Source: Devosia sp.
GTDB taxonomy: Bacteria > Pseudomonadota > Alphaproteobacteria > Rhizobiales > Devosiaceae
Reading direction: 5' to 3'
Length of the DNA: 64,000 nucleotides
Assembly: GCF_017307495.1 (NCBI RefSeq)
Contig: NZ_JAFKHE010000016.1
Location: 124,001 to 188,000, forward strand
The translations under genes and the position numbers were made by a program. The notes below the pieces were generated by a model, which did not search any database, was not told the DNA's origin, and saw nothing but the letters and a program-made list of their open reading frames with translations. This document shows, in pieces, positions 9,134 through 17,372 of the stretch (position 1 is the first letter of the stretch; each line of letters begins with the position of its first letter).

Positions 9134-9616
9134 CTAGTCGTCGGCGTAGGGATCGGCAATGCCGAGGGTCGCGAGGATTTTCGTTTCCAGCCCTTCCATC
9201 TCCTCGGCGTCCTCATCCTCGATGTGGTCGTAGCCGAGCAGGTGCAGGAAGCCATGCACCACCAGATGGGTGAAATGGTCGTTGAAGCCGATGCCCATTT
9301 CCTCCGCCTCGCGCTCCAGTGTCTCGCGCGCCAGGATGATGTCGCCGACCAATCCCTCGACCAGAGCGAAGGGCTCGAGCTGGGGGAAGCTCAGCACGTT
9401 GGTGGACTTGTCGATGCCGCGCCACTGCCGGTTGAGCTCGCGCTGCTCGGCATCGTCCGTGAGCACCACCGAGACCTCGGCGACGCCGGCGACTTCGGCT
9501 TCGGACTGCTTCAGCGCCTCGCGGATGGCGCGTTCGGCGATGGGCTCAAGCCCTTCCGGCCAGCCATCGGCATTGATCGCGAAGGCGATCGACAAGGGGG
9601 ATTTTGGCGTTTTCAC
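9134..9616 (-). CDS. ybeY: Endoribonuclease YbeY
   Basis: Single-strand endoribonuclease needed for 16S rRNA 3'-end maturation and ribosome quality control. 160 residues. The zinc-binding motif HGFLHLLGYDH is intact, and RQWRGIDKSTNVLSFP is the other family signature. The GTG at 9616 is chosen. The frame stays open upstream to a TTG at 9688, but those codons translate a REP palindrome. The gene lies between phoH and the CorC-like gene, a conserved trio. Confidence 0.93.
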   Translation of the reverse strand: MKTPKSPLSIAFAINADGWPEGLEPIAERAIREALKQSEAEVAGVAEVSVVLTDDAEQRELNRQWRGIDKSTNVLSFPQLEPFALVEGLVGDIILARETLEREAEEMGIGFNDHFTHLVVHGFLHLLGYDHIEDEDAEEMEGLETKILATLGIADPYADD

Positions 9617-9640
9617 GTTTCTGTCTGAACCATCTGAGGT

Positions 9641-9720
9641 GTCATCCCCGCGAAAGCGGGGATCTCTGTTTAGCTGCACGCTCCGCAAACTGAGATTCCC
9701 GCTTTCGCGGGAATGACACC
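9641..9720. repeat. REP/BIME-like paired palindrome (family A, copy 2)
   Basis: TCATCCCCGCGAAAGCGGGG at 9642 and the oppositely oriented TCCCGCTTTCGCGGGAATGA near 9697 flank about 35 bases. This copy abuts the 5' end of ybeY and overlaps the open frame ahead of it. A single diverged palindrome half, TTCCCGGCCCTCGCTGGGATGA, follows at about 9759-9780. Confidence 0.85.
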
Positions 9721-9822
9721 GTGAGTTGCTTCTATCTTCGCGCCGGCTGCGCCATGGATTCCCGGCCCTCGCTGGGATGACAGCCGGTGGGGAGGCGCGA
9801 TGCGGGCAAGCCCCGCTGCCGC

Positions 9823-10854
9823 TCAGGCCTTGTTCTGTTCGGCCAGCCGACGCGCGCTGTCGGCTTCGTAGGCCCGGACGATCCGGCCCACCAGGGCGTG
9901 GCGTACCACGTCCTTGTCGGAAAAGCGCGAGATGTGCACGCCCTCGACGCCGTCGAGCAGGTTCACCGCTTCGATCAGACCGGATTTCTCGCCGCGCGGC
10001 AGGTCGACCTGGGTCGGGTCGCCGGTGACGATCATCTTACTGTTCTCGCCCAGGCGGGTCAGGAACATCTTCATCTGCATCGAGGTGGTGTTCTGCGCCT
10101 CGTCGAGGATGACCACGGCGTTGGCGAGGGTGCGGCCGCGCATGAAGGCGAGCGGCGCCACTTCGATGATGCCCGAGGTGATGCAGCGCTCGACATGTTC
10201 CGGGCGCATCATGTCGTAGAGGGCGTCATAGAGCGGCCGCAGGTACGGATCGACCTTCTCCTTCATGTCGCCGGGCAGGAACCCGAGGCGCTCGCCCGCC
10301 TCGACGGCCGGACGGGACAGGATGATGCGGTTGATGTCGCCGCGCTCGAGCAGCGTCGCCGCGTGGGCGACGGCGAGGTAGGTCTTGCCGGTGCCGGCCG
10401 GGCCGACGCCGAAGACCAGTTCGGCCCGGTCCATGGCGCGCATGTAGGCGTCCTGCGCCGGGGTGCGGGCGACGATGGTGGCCTTGCGGGTGGCGATCTG
10501 CGCCATGCGCACCCTGCCCTTCTTCTCGAGCGTAGGCAGCGTCAGCTGGCTGTCCTCGGTCTCGATCATGCGGATGACGCCGTCGACGGTGGCAACGTCG
10601 ATCTGCTGGCCTTCCTCGAGCTGCTCGTAGAGCGATTCCAGCACGCGCCGCGCCTGATCGACGCCACTCGCCCCGCCCTTCAACATGACGTGATTGCCGC
10701 GCGGCGTCGCCTGGACGCTCAAGCGCTGCTCGATCAAGGCCAGGTGCTGGTCAAAATCGCCGTAGAGCTGCGCGGCGAGCTTGTTGTCTTCGAAGGCGAG
10801 TTCAAGCTGGGAGGACGGGCCGTGGTCTAAAGACGGGGGCAAATGCCTGCTCAA
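9823..10854 (-). CDS. phoH: PhoH-like ATPase
   Basis: P-loop NTPase of the PhoH family, related to superfamily 1 helicases and linked to RNA metabolism through its fixed neighbour ybeY. 343 residues. Walker [16 protein letters not shown], Walker [13 protein letters not shown] and the motif [17 protein letters not shown] are present. No ATG fits. The TTG at 10854 is chosen because AGGAG lies about 10 bases upstream and the start falls just after the miaB stop (28-base gap). A more upstream TTG at 10950 would overlap miaB. Confidence 0.92.
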   Translation of the reverse strand: MSRHLPPSLDHGPSSQLELAFEDNKLAAQLYGDFDQHLALIEQRLSVQATPRGNHVMLKGGASGVDQARRVLESLYEQLEEGQQIDVATVDGVIRMIETEDSQLTLPTLEKKGRVRMAQIATRKATIVARTPAQDAYMRAMDRAELVFGVGPAGTGKTYLAVAHAATLLERGDINRIILSRPAVEAGERLGFLPGDMKEKVDPYLRPLYDALYDMMRPEHVERCITSGIIEVAPLAFMRGRTLANAVVILDEAQNTTSMQMKMFLTRLGENSKMIVTGDPTQVDLPRGEKSGLIEAVNLLDGVEGVHISRFSDKDVVRHALVGRIVRAYEADSARRLAEQNKA

Positions 10855-10882
10855 ATCTCTGTCGGCTCCTGTAAGTGCAGCC

Positions 10883-12295
10883 TCAGATATGGGCCGCGGT
10901 GGCTCGAGACTCAATAACGCTAGCAGGATTCGGTTCCGCGTCTGTGACAATCTTGCCAGTGAGCGAATTATTCCTGGCCTCGATGATTTCCACCGGCACG
11001 ATCTGGCCGATCAGCCGGGTCGGGCCTTGCATGTGCACGGCCTGCAGGTAGGGCGAGCGGCCGCCGACCTGGCCGGGCTGCCGGCCCGCCTTCTCGATCA
11101 GCACCGGCAGGGTGCGGCCCACCACCGAACGATGGAAGGCGTGCATCTGGGTGTTGATCTGCTCGTTGAGGCGGGCAAGCCGCTCGGCCTTCTTCGCCTC
11201 GGGCACCTGCCCGTCCATGGTGGCGCCCGGGGTGCCGGGGCGGATGGAGTACTTGAACGTATAGGCCGAGGCATAGCCGACCTCGCGCACGACCTGCATG
11301 GTCGCGTCGAAATCGGCGTCGGTCTCGCCGGGAAAGCCGACGATGAAATCTCCGGACATCGCCATGTCGGGCCGGGCCGCCTTGATGCGCTCGATCACGG
11401 CCATGTACTCGGCCACGGTGTGGCGGCGGTTCATGGACTTGAGGATCGCGTCCGAACCCGACTGGATCGGCAGGTGCAGGTAGGGCATCAGCGCGTCGAG
11501 GTCGCGATGCATCTCGATCAGCTCGTCGGTCATGTCGAGCGGGTGCGAGGTGGTGTAGCGGATGCGGGCGATGCCCGGTATCAGCGACAGCCGGTAGCAC
11601 AGCTCGCCCAGGCCGACGCTGCGGCCACGGGCATCGAGCCCGTGCCAGGCGTTGACGTTCTGGCCCAGGAGGGTGAGCTCGCGCACCCCGGCTTCGGCCA
11701 GGTTCTCGGCTTCGCGCAAGACCTGCTCGAGAGGGCGCGAGGTCTCGGCACCACGGGTGTAGGGCACGACGCAGAACGAGCAGAACTTGTCGCAGCCTTC
11801 CTGCACGGTGAGGAAGGCGGTGAGGCCACGCCTGGCGGTGACTTCCTTTTTCGCCGCCGGCAGGTGCTCGAACTTGTCCTCCTCGGGGAAATCGGTGTCG
11901 ACGACCCTGGCGCCGTTGTGGGCGCGGGCGAGCAGTTCGGGCAGGCGGTGATAGCTCTGCGGGCCGAACACGAGGTTCACGGCCGGCGCGCGGCGGACGA
12001 TCTCGTCGCCCTCGGCCTGCGCCACGCAGCCGGCGACGCCGATCATCAGGTCGCCACCGGCCAGCCGGCGCTCGTCGCGCAGCTCGCGCAGCCGCCCGAT
12101 CTCGGAAAATACCTTCTCGGAGGCCTTTTCGCGGATATGGCAGGTGTTGAGCACGACGAGATCGGCATCCTCGGCCGCCTGCACCGGCTCATAGCCATGC
12201 GGCGCCAGCGCGTCCGCCATACGATCGGAATCGTAGACGTTCATCTGGCAGCCATAGGTCTTGATGAACAGTTTTTTCGGCGCGTGCTCGTTCAT
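10883..12295 (-). CDS. miaB: tRNA-2-methylthio-N6-dimethylallyladenosine synthase
   Basis: Radical-SAM methylthiotransferase acting on i6A37 of tRNA. 470 residues. The N-terminal MTTase domain starts [17 protein letters not shown] with cluster cysteines in GCQMN, NTCHIR and AGCVAQ. The radical SAM motif CDKFCSFC gives the CxxxCxxC ligands. A TRAM domain closes the C-terminus. The ATG at 12295 (MNEHAPKK) is the family start; the upstream open frame runs into a REP element and is not coding. It sits upstream of phoH. Confidence 0.96.
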   Translation of the reverse strand: MNEHAPKKLFIKTYGCQMNVYDSDRMADALAPHGYEPVQAAEDADLVVLNTCHIREKASEKVFSEIGRLRELRDERRLAGGDLMIGVAGCVAQAEGDEIVRRAPAVNLVFGPQSYHRLPELLARAHNGARVVDTDFPEEDKFEHLPAAKKEVTARRGLTAFLTVQEGCDKFCSFCVVPYTRGAETSRPLEQVLREAENLAEAGVRELTLLGQNVNAWHGLDARGRSVGLGELCYRLSLIPGIARIRYTTSHPLDMTDELIEMHRDLDALMPYLHLPIQSGSDAILKSMNRRHTVAEYMAVIERIKAARPDMAMSGDFIVGFPGETDADFDATMQVVREVGYASAYTFKYSIRPGTPGATMDGQVPEAKKAERLARLNEQINTQMHAFHRSVVGRTLPVLIEKAGRQPGQVGGRSPYLQAVHMQGPTRLIGQIVPVEIIEARNNSLTGKIVTDAEPNPASVIESRATAAHI

Positions 12296-12373
12296 GGCGG
12301 GGGAAATACACCGTATGGAGCCGGAGTGCAAAAACAAGCGCGGTGGGAGGGGTGGGCACACCCGCTGAACTGG

Positions 12374-12450
12374 GTCATCCCCGCGAAAGCGGGGATCTCC
12401 GTTTGGCGGCACGCACCAAAACAGAGGTTCCCGCTTTCGCGGGAATGACC
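12374..12450. repeat. REP/BIME-like paired palindrome (family A, copy 3)
   Basis: The same paired palindrome as at 9641 (TCATCCCCGCGAAAGCGGGG and its inverted partner), between the 3' end of the acyltransferase gene and the start of miaB. Confidence 0.85.
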
Positions 12451-12473
12451 CCACGGCTGCGACCACCCCTGTT

Positions 12474-12529
12474 CCTCTCCCCGTCGGGGAGAGGGTGGAC
12501 CGGCGAAGCCGGGACGGGTGAGGGGTGGC
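12474..12529. repeat. C/T-rich palindromic repeat (family B, half copy)
   Basis: Contains CCTCTCCCCGTCGGGGAGAG followed by GGTGGACCGGCGAAGCCGGG and GACGGGTGAGGGG. This is one half of the composite repeat seen complete at 24651 and 43716. It lies next to a family A element and 16 bases from the stop of the acyltransferase gene. Confidence 0.8.
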
Positions 12530-12544
12530 TGGGGGTCGCTGGCC

Positions 12545-13345
12545 CTATTCCGCCGCGATCGGCAGCGGCGTGCCGCGGTTCAACGCGACCAGCATCCTGC
12601 GGACTTCGTTCTCGGTTTCCTTGGCGAGGAGCTTGCGGTCGGCGCCGGCCGAGAGTGGGCGGGGGGTGCCGAAGGCGAGGGTGACCTCGCGGGTGCCGCC
12701 GGTCAGGATTTCCCTGATGTTCTGCTTGACCGACTTGGACTTGATCCAGGCGATCAGCGAGCGATCGGTCCGGCCCACCGGCAGGCCCTGCAGCTTGGTG
12801 TAGGCGATGGTTAGCGGCTGGATCAGTACCTCGGCGGCACCCGCCGCTTCCATCGCATGCTGCGCTGCGCCGATCAGGGCCGAGCGGAAGGGCAGCACGT
12901 GGGTGCCGATGTCGGACTGGCCCTCGCCGAACAGCAGCACGGCGCCACCGGCGGCGATGCGCTTGCCCATCTCCTGGCTGGCGCGGTGGGCGTCGCCGCG
13001 CCGCTTGCGATCGACATAGAGCGTGCGCTGCAGCGAGGCCATGAAGCCGACGAAGGGCCATTTGGCGATCTCGGACTTGGCGACGAAGGTCACGTCGGCC
13101 TTGGAGCCGACGGCGATGATGTCGGTCCAGGAGATGTGGTTGGAGACGATCAGCGTCGGGCGATCATGCGAAGGCTCGCCGACCACGTTCACCTTCATGG
13201 CGAGGAAGATGCAGCCCATGGTGTGGAACCAGCGGGGGATGAAATTCCAGCTCAGCCCCAGCCGCGTCACGATGAACTGCAGCGGGATGAAAACGATGAG
13301 GAAGGGGATGTAGAGGAAGATGAAGAACAGGCTGCGCAGGATCAT
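12545..13345 (-). CDS. plsC: 1-acyl-sn-glycerol-3-phosphate acyltransferase (PlsC family)
   Basis: Membrane-associated acyltransferase of phospholipid synthesis. 266 residues, with a hydrophobic N-terminal segment (LFFIFLYIPFLIVFIPL). The HxxxxD catalytic motif is NHISWTD. The second conserved block is LFGEGQSD, where many relatives have PEGTRS. The third is LIQPLTIAYTKL. It lies 7 bases downstream of fur in the tsaB-rimI-fur-plsC-miaB cluster conserved in the order. An ornithine-lipid-type acyl acceptor cannot be excluded. Confidence 0.87.
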   Translation of the reverse strand: MILRSLFFIFLYIPFLIVFIPLQFIVTRLGLSWNFIPRWFHTMGCIFLAMKVNVVGEPSHDRPTLIVSNHISWTDIIAVGSKADVTFVAKSEIAKWPFVGFMASLQRTLYVDRKRRGDAHRASQEMGKRIAAGGAVLLFGEGQSDIGTHVLPFRSALIGAAQHAMEAAGAAEVLIQPLTIAYTKLQGLPVGRTDRSLIAWIKSKSVKQNIREILTGGTREVTLAFGTPRPLSAGADRKLLAKETENEVRRMLVALNRGTPLPIAAE

Positions 13346-13352
13346 GGCGTGG

Positions 13353-13790
13353 TCACTTCTTCGTATCGTCCGGCTTCAGCGGCACAGCATAGAGCTCCAG
13401 CCGGTGGTCGACCAGCTGATAGCCGAGCCGCTTGGCGATCACTTCCTGGATGGCCTCGATTTCCTCGTTGCGGAACTCGATGACCTTGCCGGAGCGGATG
13501 TCGATCAGGTGGTCGTGGTGCTCGTCGGGGATCAGCTCGAAGCGGGCGCGGCCGTCCTTGAAGTCGTGCTTGGTGACGAGGCCGGCTTCCTCGAACAGGT
13601 TGAGCGTGCGGTAGACCGTCGACAGCGAGATGCGCGCGTCGATGGCGCTGGCCCGCCGATACAGCTCCTCGACATCCGGGTGGTCGATCGCCTGCTCGAT
13701 CACCTGGGCGATCACCCGGCGCTGGTCGGTCATGCGCATGCCCTTGAGGGCGCACTGCTCTTCGAGGGTCTGGACCTGGGGCCTGCTCAT
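13353..13790 (-). CDS. fur: Fur/Mur-family metal-responsive regulator
   Basis: 145 residues. A winged-helix N-terminus (MRMTDQRRVIAQVIEQA, then SLSTVYRTLNLFEEAGLV) is followed by the metal-binding C-terminal domain with HHDHLIDIRSG. The C-terminal CxxC zinc motifs of enteric Fur are absent. In rhizobia such proteins often act as Mur, sensing manganese, while Irr and RirA handle iron. The start at 13790 is preferred because a G-rich ribosome binding site precedes it. The ATG at 13820 adds 10 residues but lacks one. Either Fur or Mur function is possible. Confidence 0.9.
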   Translation of the reverse strand: MSRPQVQTLEEQCALKGMRMTDQRRVIAQVIEQAIDHPDVEELYRRASAIDARISLSTVYRTLNLFEEAGLVTKHDFKDGRARFELIPDEHHDHLIDIRSGKVIEFRNEEIEAIQEVIAKRLGYQLVDHRLELYAVPLKPDDTKK

Positions 13791-13826
13791 CTGTGGTCCC
13801 CCGTCTCCTGTATCGCTCATGCGGGG

Positions 13827-14303
13827 TTAGCCAAGATCGCGCGCCATGACAATAGCGGTGGCCGGCGTCCCGTCGGGGCGGGGGTAGTAGCCCTTGCGTT
13901 CGCCGATCTTGTGAAACCCCAGCTTGCCGTAGAGCCGCAGGGCGGCCGCGTTGTCGGCGGCGACTTCCAGCAGCATGCGGCGCGCCGGGCTCATCAGCAG
14001 CGCCTCGAACAGGGCGCGCATCAGCATCAGGCCGACGCCCTTTTTGCGCCACTTGCGGTCGACGGCGATGGTGATGAGCTCGACCTCCTCGCCGAGGTGG
14101 CGCAGCATGGCGAAGCCGGCGATGTGGCGCCTGGCATCGCAGGCCACGTAGACCGGCGTTCCGTCGCCAGCGATGTAGGCCGCGAACTCCTCGCGCGTCC
14201 AGCCGCGATAGAACCCTTCGGCATGCAGGCGGGCGATCGTCTCGGCATCGCCGGGGCGGGCCGGCTCGACATGCAGGGTTGCCGGGGAGAGCCAGAAATT
14301 CAT
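13827..14303 (-). CDS. rimI: Ribosomal-protein-alanine N-acetyltransferase-like GNAT
   Basis: 158 residues, GNAT fold. The acetyl-CoA loop region is VDRKWRKKGVGLMLMRAL (Q/RxxGxG/A type), followed by LLEVAADNAAALRLYGKLGF, the RimI-like signature. RimI acetylates the N-terminal alanine of ribosomal protein S18 in Escherichia coli; substrate range here is inferred. The ATG overlaps the tsaB stop by 4 bases (ATGA), so translation is likely coupled. The tsaB-rimI pair is conserved. Confidence 0.88.
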   Translation of the reverse strand: MNFWLSPATLHVEPARPGDAETIARLHAEGFYRGWTREEFAAYIAGDGTPVYVACDARRHIAGFAMLRHLGEEVELITIAVDRKWRKKGVGLMLMRALFEALLMSPARRMLLEVAADNAAALRLYGKLGFHKIGERKGYYPRPDGTPATAIVMARDLG

Positions 14304-14905
14304 GGCGACACCCTCGCGACGCGGAACTTCTCCTGCGGCTTGGCGTCGGCGTCGCGGATATAGGCCGCCTCGGGCGGGTAGTGCGAGGGATCGACCGTCG
14401 CGGCGAAGCGAGCCAGCGCCGCGATATCGACGAAGGGGCTGGTGAGCGTTGCCACCCCCGGCGGGATGCGGCGGCGCGCCTCTTCCATCGGCAGCAGCGC
14501 CGGGCCGCCCACCGGGATCGCCGGGCCGGAAAAGAGCTGGAAATAGGCCTCGTCGCGACGCGCATCGAGCAGCACCGCCGCCGCGTCGCAACCGCAGCCG
14601 AGCGACAGCGCCAGCAGCGTCGGGATGCCGACCACCGGAATGTCCAGCGCGAGACCCAGCCCACGCGCAGCGCTCAGGCCGATGCGCAAGCCGGTAAAGG
14701 ACCCGGGGCCGGTGGTGACCGCGATGCGCGTCAGGTCGGCATAGGCGATCCGGGTGCGCGCGAGCAGTGCGTCGATGGCCGGAAAGATGCGCTCGGCCTG
14801 GCCCTGCGCCATGTCCTCGACGAGCGTGTCGGCCGTGTCGCCCAGCAGCAATGCGAGTTGCAGGCGCGGCGCGGCGGTATCGATGGCGAGGAGCGCGGTG
14901 GGCAT
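14300..14905 (-). CDS. tsaB: tRNA threonylcarbamoyladenosine complex subunit TsaB
   Basis: 201 residues. The ASKHA-fold N-terminus is LLAIDTAAPRLQLALL and the family signature is TGPGSFTGLRIGLSAARGL. TsaB is a catalytically inactive partner of TsaD that, with TsaE, transfers the threonylcarbamoyl group to A37 of tRNA. The donor is made by TsaC, encoded at 56361 in this window. Start MPTALLAID (14905) is chosen by family alignment. Confidence 0.93.
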   Translation of the reverse strand: MPTALLAIDTAAPRLQLALLLGDTADTLVEDMAQGQAERIFPAIDALLARTRIAYADLTRIAVTTGPGSFTGLRIGLSAARGLGLALDIPVVGIPTLLALSLGCGCDAAAVLLDARRDEAYFQLFSGPAIPVGGPALLPMEEARRRIPPGVATLTSPFVDIAALARFAATVDPSHYPPEAAYIRDADAKPQEKFRVARVSP

Positions 14906-15064
14906 GGGCGAGAGATAGGGGTTCGGCGCCGGGTTGTCACGTGGGCTCGGCGCTCGGGGCGTCACCCCACCCAGTTGCGCTAGGGTGGGGGTGACCCGAC
15001 GCGCCGACGCAAAACAAAACGCCCGACCAATGGCCGGGCGTCCATACTCACGTCAGCGCAGGCC

Positions 15065-15625
15065 TCAGACCTGCTGCACGGCCTCGACGCCGGGGACGAA
15101 ATGGCGGAGCAGGTTCTCGATGCCGGACTTGAGCGTCGCGGTGGAGGACGGGCAGCCGGAACAGGCCCCCTGCATGTGCAGGTACACGGTGCCTTCCTTG
15201 AAGCCCTTGAAGGTGATGTCGCCGCCGTCCATCGCCACGGCCGGACGGACGCGGGTGGCCAGCAGTTCCTTGATCACCTCGACGGTCTCGGTGTCGGCGG
15301 TATCGAAGAACTCGTCGCCGGCCGTCTCGACCTCGCTGGTGCCGTCGTTGAGGACCGGCTTGCCGGACAGGAAATGCTCCATGATCACGCCGAGGATGGC
15401 CGGCTTGATGTGGCTCCACTCGGCACTGTCCTTGGTCACCGAGATGAAGTCGGAGCCGAGGAACACGCCGTCGACGCCGGGCACCTCGAACAGGGCCGAG
15501 GCGAGGGGGGAGACGTGAGCCGATTCGGGGCCGCGGAAATCGCGCGGCTCACCCACCAGCACGTCGCGGCCGGGAAGGAACTTCAGGGTCGCCGGGTTCG
15601 GCGTCGCTTCGGTCTGAATGAACAT
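15065..15625 (-). CDS. NifU/Nfu-family iron-sulfur cluster scaffold
   Basis: 186 residues. The N-terminal Nfu_N domain begins MFIQTEATPNPATLKFLPG, with GVFLGSDFISVTK. The C-terminal NifU domain has DGGDITFKGF and the cluster-binding pair in GACSGCPSS. It delivers Fe-S clusters to apoproteins; MiaB, encoded nearby, is one protein that needs them. The ATG at 15625 is the family start. Its promoter carries an iron control element at the transcription start, which predicts iron-dependent expression. Confidence 0.95.
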   Translation of the reverse strand: MFIQTEATPNPATLKFLPGRDVLVGEPRDFRGPESAHVSPLASALFEVPGVDGVFLGSDFISVTKDSAEWSHIKPAILGVIMEHFLSGKPVLNDGTSEVETAGDEFFDTADTETVEVIKELLATRVRPAVAMDGGDITFKGFKEGTVYLHMQGACSGCPSSTATLKSGIENLLRHFVPGVEAVQQV

Positions 15626-15645
15626 GTCCGCCGGAAGATCTCGCA

Positions 15646-15688
15646 TTAGAATTGTTCTAAATATAGATTTCCAATGGTCGAAAGGCAA
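15646..15688 (-). promoter_or_regulatory. nifU promoter with Irr-type iron control element (ICE box)
   Basis: On the minus strand a -35-like TTGCCT (15683-15688) and a -10-like TATATT (15660-15665) are 17 bases apart. Immediately downstream lies the perfect palindrome TTAGAA-N3-TTCTAA (15646-15660), matching the ICE box recognised by Irr in rhizobia. The box would cover the transcription start, the position at which Irr represses. The start codon follows 20 bases later. The whole unit fits in the 73-base gap after the usp gene. Confidence 0.7.
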
Positions 15689-15698
15689 GAGTTCCAGC

Positions 15699-16187
15699 TC
15701 AGGTTACCGCCACGATCTGCTCGTCGGTCATCGAGCCGGGGATGATGGTGACGATCACAGGCAGGGCCAGTTGCCCGGCCCGGCTGGCAAAGGCGCTGAC
15801 CAGCGCCCCCGGCCCGTCCTTGCCGGCGGAGGCGGCCAGCACCAGGATGGCGATGCCCGGATCCTTGCGGATCAAGCCCTCGATCTCGGCCACGAGGTCG
15901 CCTTCGCGGATCACCGATTCGGTCCTGATCCCCTGGCCTATCTGCGAAATCCGGGCGCGCTTGGCGTCGAGCAGGCGCTCGGCCTCCTCGCGCGCCTCGG
16001 CCCGCATCACCTCCTCGACCCCGAGGAACTGGGTGAAATCCTGGCTGTCGATCACCGACAGCAGCACCACCGTGCCGCCGGTGCGCTTGACGCGGTGCGC
16101 GGCAAAGGTGACCGCCCGGTCGGCTTCCTTGCTCTCGTCGACGACGACGAGGAACTTGCGCCTGTATTCGTTCAACACATCAACCAA
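15699..16187 (-). CDS. Universal stress protein (UspA family)
   Basis: 162 residues, one Usp domain. KFLVVVDESKEADRAVTFAA is the first strand and helix. The C-terminal part VLAASAGKDGPGALVSAF corresponds to the nucleotide loop, but the usual G-x2-G-x9-G(S/T) motif is only partly kept, so ATP binding is uncertain. The TTG at 16187 is chosen because GGAGGG lies 7 bases upstream. It sits between trpS and nifU, a conserved position. The role is probably in stress survival; nothing more specific is visible. Confidence 0.88.
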   Translation of the reverse strand: MVDVLNEYRRKFLVVVDESKEADRAVTFAAHRVKRTGGTVVLLSVIDSQDFTQFLGVEEVMRAEAREEAERLLDAKRARISQIGQGIRTESVIREGDLVAEIEGLIRKDPGIAILVLAASAGKDGPGALVSAFASRAGQLALPVIVTIIPGSMTDEQIVAVT

Positions 16188-16240
16188 GGCGCCGCCCTCC
16201 GGGGTAGTTCATTGTCCCAAATGGACGGCGCGCCGTCCAG

Positions 16241-17275
16241 TCAGCGGATGAACCCGACGACGCGGCGCACTTCCGACATGGTCGCCTCGGCGATTTCGGC
16301 GGCGCGGGCCGCACCGTCGGCCATGAACGCGTCGATGCTGGCCGGATCAGCGATCAGGCGGCGCATCTCGTCGGCGACCGGCGTCAGCCGGGCCACGGCA
16401 AGCTCGGCGAGCGCCGGCTTGAAGGCACCCCAGCCCTGCCCGCCATATTGCGCGAGCACCTCGGCCTTGGTGGTATCGGCGAGGGCGGCATAGATGCCGA
16501 CGAGGTTGTCGGCTTCCGGACGCCCCTTGAGGCCGGCCTCCTCGGAGGGGAGCGCCTCGGGGTCGGTGGTGGCGCGCTTGATCTTTTTCGAGATGGCATC
16601 GGCATCGTCGAGCATGAGGATGCGCGACTGGTCGGAAGGGTCGGATTTCGACATCTTCTTGCTGCCGTCGCGCAGCGACATGACGCGCGTCGCCGGGCCG
16701 GTGATCACCGGCTCGGTGTTCGGGAAGTAGTCGGCTTCGAGCCCCTGTTCTCTGATCGAGGGCGCGAAGTCGTTGTTGAACTTCTGCGCGATGTCGCGGG
16801 TCAGCTCGAGGTGCTGCTTCTGGTCCTCGCCCACCGGCACGTGCGTCGCCTTGTAGAGCAGGATGTCGGCGGCCATCAGCGAGGGATAGGCGAACAGGCC
16901 GAGCGATTCCGCTTCGGCGTTCTTGCCGGCGGTCTTGTCCTTCCACTGCGTCATGCGACTCATCCAGCCCATCCGCGCCACGCAGTTGAACACCCAGGCG
17001 AGCTCGGCATGCTGGTGCACGCGCGACTGGTTGTAGACGATGTGCTGTTTCGGATCGACGCCGGCCGCGACGAAGGCCGCCGCCACTTCGCGCGTCGCGC
17101 GGCGGAGGTTGTCCGGGTCCTGCCAGACCGTGATCGCATGCATGTCGACGACGCAGTAGAGGCAGTGGTGGGTCTGCTGCAGGGGCACGAAGCGCTTGAT
17201 CGCGCCGAGGTAGTTGCCCAGGTGCAGGTCGCCGGACGGCTGGATGCCGGAAAAGACGCGCGGGGTGAACGGCAT
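16241..17275 (-). CDS. trpS: Tryptophanyl-tRNA synthetase
   Basis: Charges tRNA-Trp. 344 residues, the normal length. The class I HIGH-type motif is [11 protein letters not shown] after FSGIQPS. The KMSKS motif is [14 protein letters not shown]. Acceptor and anticodon-binding helices fill the C-terminus. The ATG at 17275 starts [10 protein letters not shown]. It follows murJ in the long minus-strand run, with a C/G-rich hairpin at 17343-17371 between them. Confidence 0.97.
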   Translation of the reverse strand: MPFTPRVFSGIQPSGDLHLGNYLGAIKRFVPLQQTHHCLYCVVDMHAITVWQDPDNLRRATREVAAAFVAAGVDPKQHIVYNQSRVHQHAELAWVFNCVARMGWMSRMTQWKDKTAGKNAEAESLGLFAYPSLMAADILLYKATHVPVGEDQKQHLELTRDIAQKFNNDFAPSIREQGLEADYFPNTEPVITGPATRVMSLRDGSKKMSKSDPSDQSRILMLDDADAISKKIKRATTDPEALPSEEAGLKGRPEADNLVGIYAALADTTKAEVLAQYGGQGWGAFKPALAELAVARLTPVADEMRRLIADPASIDAFMADGAARAAEIAEATMSEVRRVVGFIR

Positions 17276-17342
17276 GGAGAGTTTCCCTAGAAGAGGTTGG
17301 GCTTATCGCCCATCAGCGGCCGGCTAGGCAAGCGTCAGGCTG

Positions 17343-17371
17343 AAGCTCCCCTCCCCCTTGGGGGGAGGGAG
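17343..17371. repeat. Short C/G-rich hairpin repeat (family C) between murJ and trpS
   Basis: CTCCCCTCCCCC is followed directly by a G-rich complementary arm (TTGGGGGGAGGG), forming a strong hairpin 2 bases from the murJ stop. A similar, larger element lies at 46047-46138. It may act as a terminator-like 3' end, but no U-tract is present. Confidence 0.6.
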
Positions 17372-17372
17372 G

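Noticed and set aside
6597..9137. Open plus-strand frame of 846 codons opposite lnt and the CorC-like gene
   Set aside because: Shadow of two genes with intact catalytic motifs; no ribosome binding site or recognisable domain.
12296..12466. N-terminal extension of miaB
   Set aside because: The extra residues translate a REP palindrome (RKREP and DPRFRGDD), and MiaB proteins begin at the chosen ATG.
14944..15064. Possible terminator or RNA gene between nifU and tsaB
   Set aside because: Short inverted repeats such as CACCCCACC and GGTGGGGGTG occur, but there is no U-tract and no recognisable RNA family.
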